DNA from: Coptodactyla brooksi
Lineage: Eukaryota; Arthropoda; Insecta; Coleoptera; Scarabaeidae
Reading direction: 5' to 3'
Length of the DNA stretch: 32,701 bases
NCBI GenBank assembly: GCA_033557675.1
Contig: JAWQRM010000067.1
Span: 1-32,701, forward strand
The notes under the pieces: model-generated
What the model saw: the letters and a program-made list of their open reading frames with translations, nothing else
What the model was told of the DNA's origin: nothing
The model's database searches: none
Position numbers and translations under genes: made by a program
In this document: positions 30,111 to 32,701 of the stretch, one piece after another
Numbering within the stretch: the first letter of the stretch is position 1
How the letters are laid out: each line of letters opens with the position of its first letter

Positions 30111-30305
30111 TGTCACCACTACACCAAAACCGAAAAATAACTGCGCGACACGTTTGGCTAACCAAGTTAACATTATCTGGAGCGATGAAAGGTAAAGTTT
30201 TTTAATCCTATCTTTTTTCTGCTCCTGAAAGAGAAAATACAATGAATGACCAGATCTTTCACCCTGTTGAGTAATTATCTTTCGGTTTCGGCCTAGTGGC
30301 GACAT
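30111..30305. mobile_element. Foldback element, family C, complete copy
   Basis: The left end TGTCACCACTACACCAAAAC and the reverse complement of the right end, ATGTCGCCACTAGGCCGAAA, give imperfect inverted repeats of about 35 bp, followed inwards by GAAAAATAACTGC / GAAAGATAATTACTC. The left arm holds GGCTAACCAAGTTAACATTA followed by TCTGGAGCGATGAAAGG, a degenerate hammerhead-like motif on the minus strand (CAGATAA, GTTAAC-TTG-GTTAGC, CAAAC, GTC). The right arm has a different interior. Upstream it shares GTAACAAAGTTAAAC with the copy in mariner 2. Confidence 0.65.
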
Positions 30306-30366
30306 CCATTAAACCAAAAGGTTACTAATATTTGTTCTTTTAAATTAGCGTGGCGATTTTGATTTA

Positions 30367-30920
30367 TTAATAATCAATGGTTTCATCCCATGAAATGATT
30401 TTCGCTGCCGCATGTCCACTGGCTGTTGTTGGAGCTTTAGACACACAAGTTCTCTCTGGCATTTTTGTCCAGAATAATTCCGGCCCATCTGTATTGGAAG
30501 ATTTACCAGGAGCTCACGAGTTTGCCAATAATAACTTTACTGGAGATTAGTTAATCTGTCAAAGACTGGATTATGTAAAGAATGTTTTTTATTGAATCTT
30601 TGGAACCAGCCATAACTTGTTGAAAAAGAAAATTTGGATTATCTTAAGAAATATATTGACTGATTGATAATTCTTTCACAAATCCGCAAAGCCTTATTTC
30701 TAATAGCATTGGTGTCAATTTGTATTACATTAATACCTTTACATTACATTTTTAATGGAGCTTTAATGTTTTCTTATAGTTCTTATTGGGGCATCGTTTA
30801 TGGAATATAATTTATCAATTTCTACTAGCCTTTCTCCTTTACATAAAGGATCTAAAAGTTTAATTTTGATTTCTAAATATGTAAGTTTTCTTTTTATTTG
30901 TTCTTTAAATTTCTTACGAC
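30367..30920 (-). pseudogene. Second pogo/Tigger-like (DDE_1) transposase relic
   Basis: From 30905 leftwards: KLTYLEIKIKLLDPLCKGER, then LVEIDKLYSINDAPIRTIRK, the N-terminal HTH_psq/CENP-B fold with its 'K..GE.....A..Y.I....IR.I.K' spacing. After about 300 bp of unreadable sequence come NTDGPELFWTKMPERTCVSK and ASGHAAAKI, matching the 'NADETGLFWKKMPxRTYxSK' block with the first catalytic Asp, then a stop at 30367-30369. The second DNA-binding half and most of the DDE domain are missing. It is unlike the 28.5-kb fragment in the overlapping Asp block, so it is a different element. No terminal repeats were identified. Confidence 0.7.
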
Positions 30921-32500
30921 ATAGGAAGGCCTAGAAAATTATAATTGAATTACAAGGATGTTACAAAACTTAATAATTTTTTATCGCTTACCATTAAATG
31001 TGTCGTTCCAAAAAATTCTACCCTTCCGATAATAAATATTTACTGCTCTAATTCATAAATAGTGGGAATTCCCTTTTTTAGATTGAAAGCTGATATTACC
31101 AAACGAATGGAAGTAATAAATTATACTAGAAAAATGTACACAGAAAAATGTGTATTTTTAACAGTTTTTATCATATTTTTATAGGCACCTTTTTACAGTA
31201 CATCAAACGAAATACCGTAAAAAAGTTCCTAGTAAATTGGGGGATAGGTGTATTTTAAAATAATGGTACATGAAACAGTTAGGAAGGACCCATAATAATT
31301 CAAAGATAGAGTACTTTTGGAAGCACATTATAAAAGCAATCAAATCAATTAAAGCATCGATTTATGTAAAATAAAAATTAAAAAATTACTTATAAATAAT
31401 GTAAAAAAGAACAAAAATAATTAATTTACATGTACTAGAAGCATTTTTCTACGTCTAATTCAGAAATATATATGAATGATATTTAGCTACTATGTGTGTT
31501 AGAAGGAATATGGGAATGTTATTTTTTCCCAATTAATTTCTGGATCATAATTTCAAACAGATCTAAAGTATAATAATTACAGGGTATTAAAAATATCACT
31601 AATAACTTCTTAAAGAATTACTTTTGGACTTAGGTTGCAATTGATCCCACTTTGCAACTGGAAGCTTGACACTTGACACTCCGTATAGGTCCTATACAGA
31701 GTGGCAGGAAGTATAGAACCTAAAGTGTCTCTCCAAAGTGTTAGCAACAGGAGAAAGATTTCTGGTAAGTGAGGAAACTGTTTGTTTTATATGTGAAATG
31801 TTCCTGTGTCTGGTGATTTTTATAGAAGTTAGTATTTGACATTTCAAATTTGATAATGTTTGCAAAAAGTTAAATGTTACTTGCAACAACTTAAGTGTTG
31901 AATTAGTAGCCGAAAGTAACCTCCATTAACTTCTTAAGAACAGGCAACTTTATCTACAAATTTTTCTATTAAATTTTCAATAGTTTCCTTAGTAATTTGT
32001 TCAATTTCGATTTTGCAAATCAGTTTGAAGTATTATGTAACCATTTTCAGACCAAGGCTGCTTATCTGTTAACTTACCTGTCAGGAGTAACAATTTCTGA
32101 AGAACTGTATTAAATTAGAATTATTTAAAAAATAAATAATAAGTAGATTGTCAAGCTTGATTAGCTTTTGTAAATTAGTTTCGTCGTCGTCTATATCGTT
32201 GTTTCTATTTATTTTTTGTTGTAGTGGACATGTTTCATAATTTGGGGAGGCGATTTTATGAATAACGTATACTGATCATTTATTAATAAACGTTATTAAT
32301 ACCATCTTATAAACTTGTTTGCCTTTTACTACACAAAAGTTGTAAGTAAAAAAGCTGAAATATTTCCTCTATGCCCTATAGAAAATTATATCGACATAAA
32401 ATCTCAGATAAACTGTAATATAGCAATAAGAAACAATCCAAACTATCATTAACATCAAAATGCAAACGCAAGACATGGATTATTTTTTAGAGCAACCGTT
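30921..32500. other. Unassigned AT-rich stretch
   Basis: No recognised gene or repeat. The ORF at 31692-31889 (65 codons, minus) has no motif. A few strings such as CACTCCGTATAG and TATACAGAGTGG (about 31676-31705) form a loose inverted pair resembling the CAGGGTG termini, too diverged to call. Confidence 0.35.
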
Positions 32501-32521
32501 TCTAATTTTACTACGGATACG

Positions 32522-32557
32522 AGGGTTGCCTTTTATGTTTCGGGATTTGGCAACCCT
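32522..32557. promoter_or_regulatory. Perfect 9-bp inverted repeat AGGGTTGCC/GGCAACCCT
   Basis: AGGGTTGCC at 32522-32530 and GGCAACCCT at 32549-32557 are exact reverse complements separated by 18 bp, followed by a GTGTTGC string. The sequence lies about 140 bp before a candidate start codon in a locally CpG-richer tract. GGCAAC-type strings are frequent near insect promoters, so a bound regulatory site is plausible but unproven. Confidence 0.35.
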
Positions 32558-32701
32558 GGTGTTGCAATCTGGCTACTGACAGCTCTATCGTAAAGTTAGA
32601 CGTTTTTGAGGTTATACGTACTCAGAACGTTTTGACATACGAGCGCTATTTGTGTTGTTTACAGTAAGTTAAAAGATTCATCTGCCCCCAAAAATGGAAT
32701 T
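32558..32701 (+). promoter_or_regulatory. Candidate 5' end of a plus-strand gene running off the window
   Basis: The last 140 bp are CpG-richer than the preceding 2 kb (CGTTTTTGAGG, GTACTCAGAACG, TACGAGCGC) and end with CCAAAAATGG, an ATG in good context at 32694-32696. GTAAGTT at 32664-32670 is a splice-donor-like sequence that might instead end a non-coding first exon. Only two codons and two bases follow the ATG, so no protein can be identified. The tract would be divergent to the minus-strand host exon at 26.5 kb. Confidence 0.25.

Noticed and set aside
1..32701. tRNA, rRNA or CRISPR array
   Set aside because: No GGTTCGANTCC-type B box with a matching cloverleaf, no rRNA-like conserved tract, and no regularly spaced direct repeats were seen on either strand.

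Overview
The window is AT-rich eukaryotic DNA, almost certainly from an arthropod and most likely an insect with a repeat-loaded genome. The evidence is several decayed mariner, Tc1/mariner-superfamily and pogo/Tigger-like DNA transposons of insect type, scattered GGTTAGGTTA-like strings, very low coding density, and no bacterial operon signatures. There is no intact long gene. Nearly everything recognisable is a broken mobile element, a small inverted-repeat element, or unassigned intron/intergenic DNA. The only convincing host-gene material is a CpG-rich 5' end at about 26.44-26.88 kb on the minus strand: a 36-codon first coding exon with a consensus splice donor and upstream ORFs. A weaker candidate plus-strand gene start lies at the right edge (ATG at 32694). 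If both are real they are divergent neighbours about 6 kb apart, and the left 26 kb would be intron or downstream sequence of the minus-strand gene.

Layout. 1-67: end of a pogo/Tigger-like terminal repeat whose body lies left of the window. 0.3-4.2 kb: three copies of an unclassified interspersed repeat (family A; a fourth at 15.9-16.5 kb), each carrying a roughly 70-bp module bounded by inverted CAGGGTGTTC-like ends. 3.3-3.6 kb: first member of a foldback family (family C). 5.1-5.6 kb: internally deleted mariner. 6.86-7.97 kb and 11.35-12.62 kb: two related mariners with matching terminal repeats and TA duplications, both minus-strand and both carrying the same early frameshift; the second contains a nested family C foldback with an 11-bp target duplication. 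13-22 kb: mostly unassigned AT-rich DNA with a family A copy, a palindromic element at 18.36-18.80 kb and a perfect 20-bp-arm hairpin at 19.2 kb. 22.6-26.1 kb: two different decayed DDE transposases, a 300-bp tandem duplication, and long inverted arms with repeated, alternately oriented ACACCCTGTATA-type motifs. 26.4-26.9 kb: host 5' end. 27.65-29.52 kb: pogo/Tigger-like element with long inverted arms. 30.1-30.9 kb: another foldback beside a second pogo/Tigger-like relic.

The most interesting observation is that family C foldbacks carry a hammerhead-ribozyme-like core: CTGATGA, a helix II hairpin, GAAAC, a four-base loop, then GTC followed by a strand complementary to the bases before CTGATGA. 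At 11.79-11.90 kb the two arms carry such motifs on opposite strands, so a transcript of either strand would contain one. The minus-strand copy at 11794-11836 keeps every core position apart from one extra U after A9, which all copies share. This resembles the type I hammerheads with minimal helix III known from Penelope-like elements and animal retrozymes, but in a foldback arrangement. Self-cleavage is inferred, not shown.
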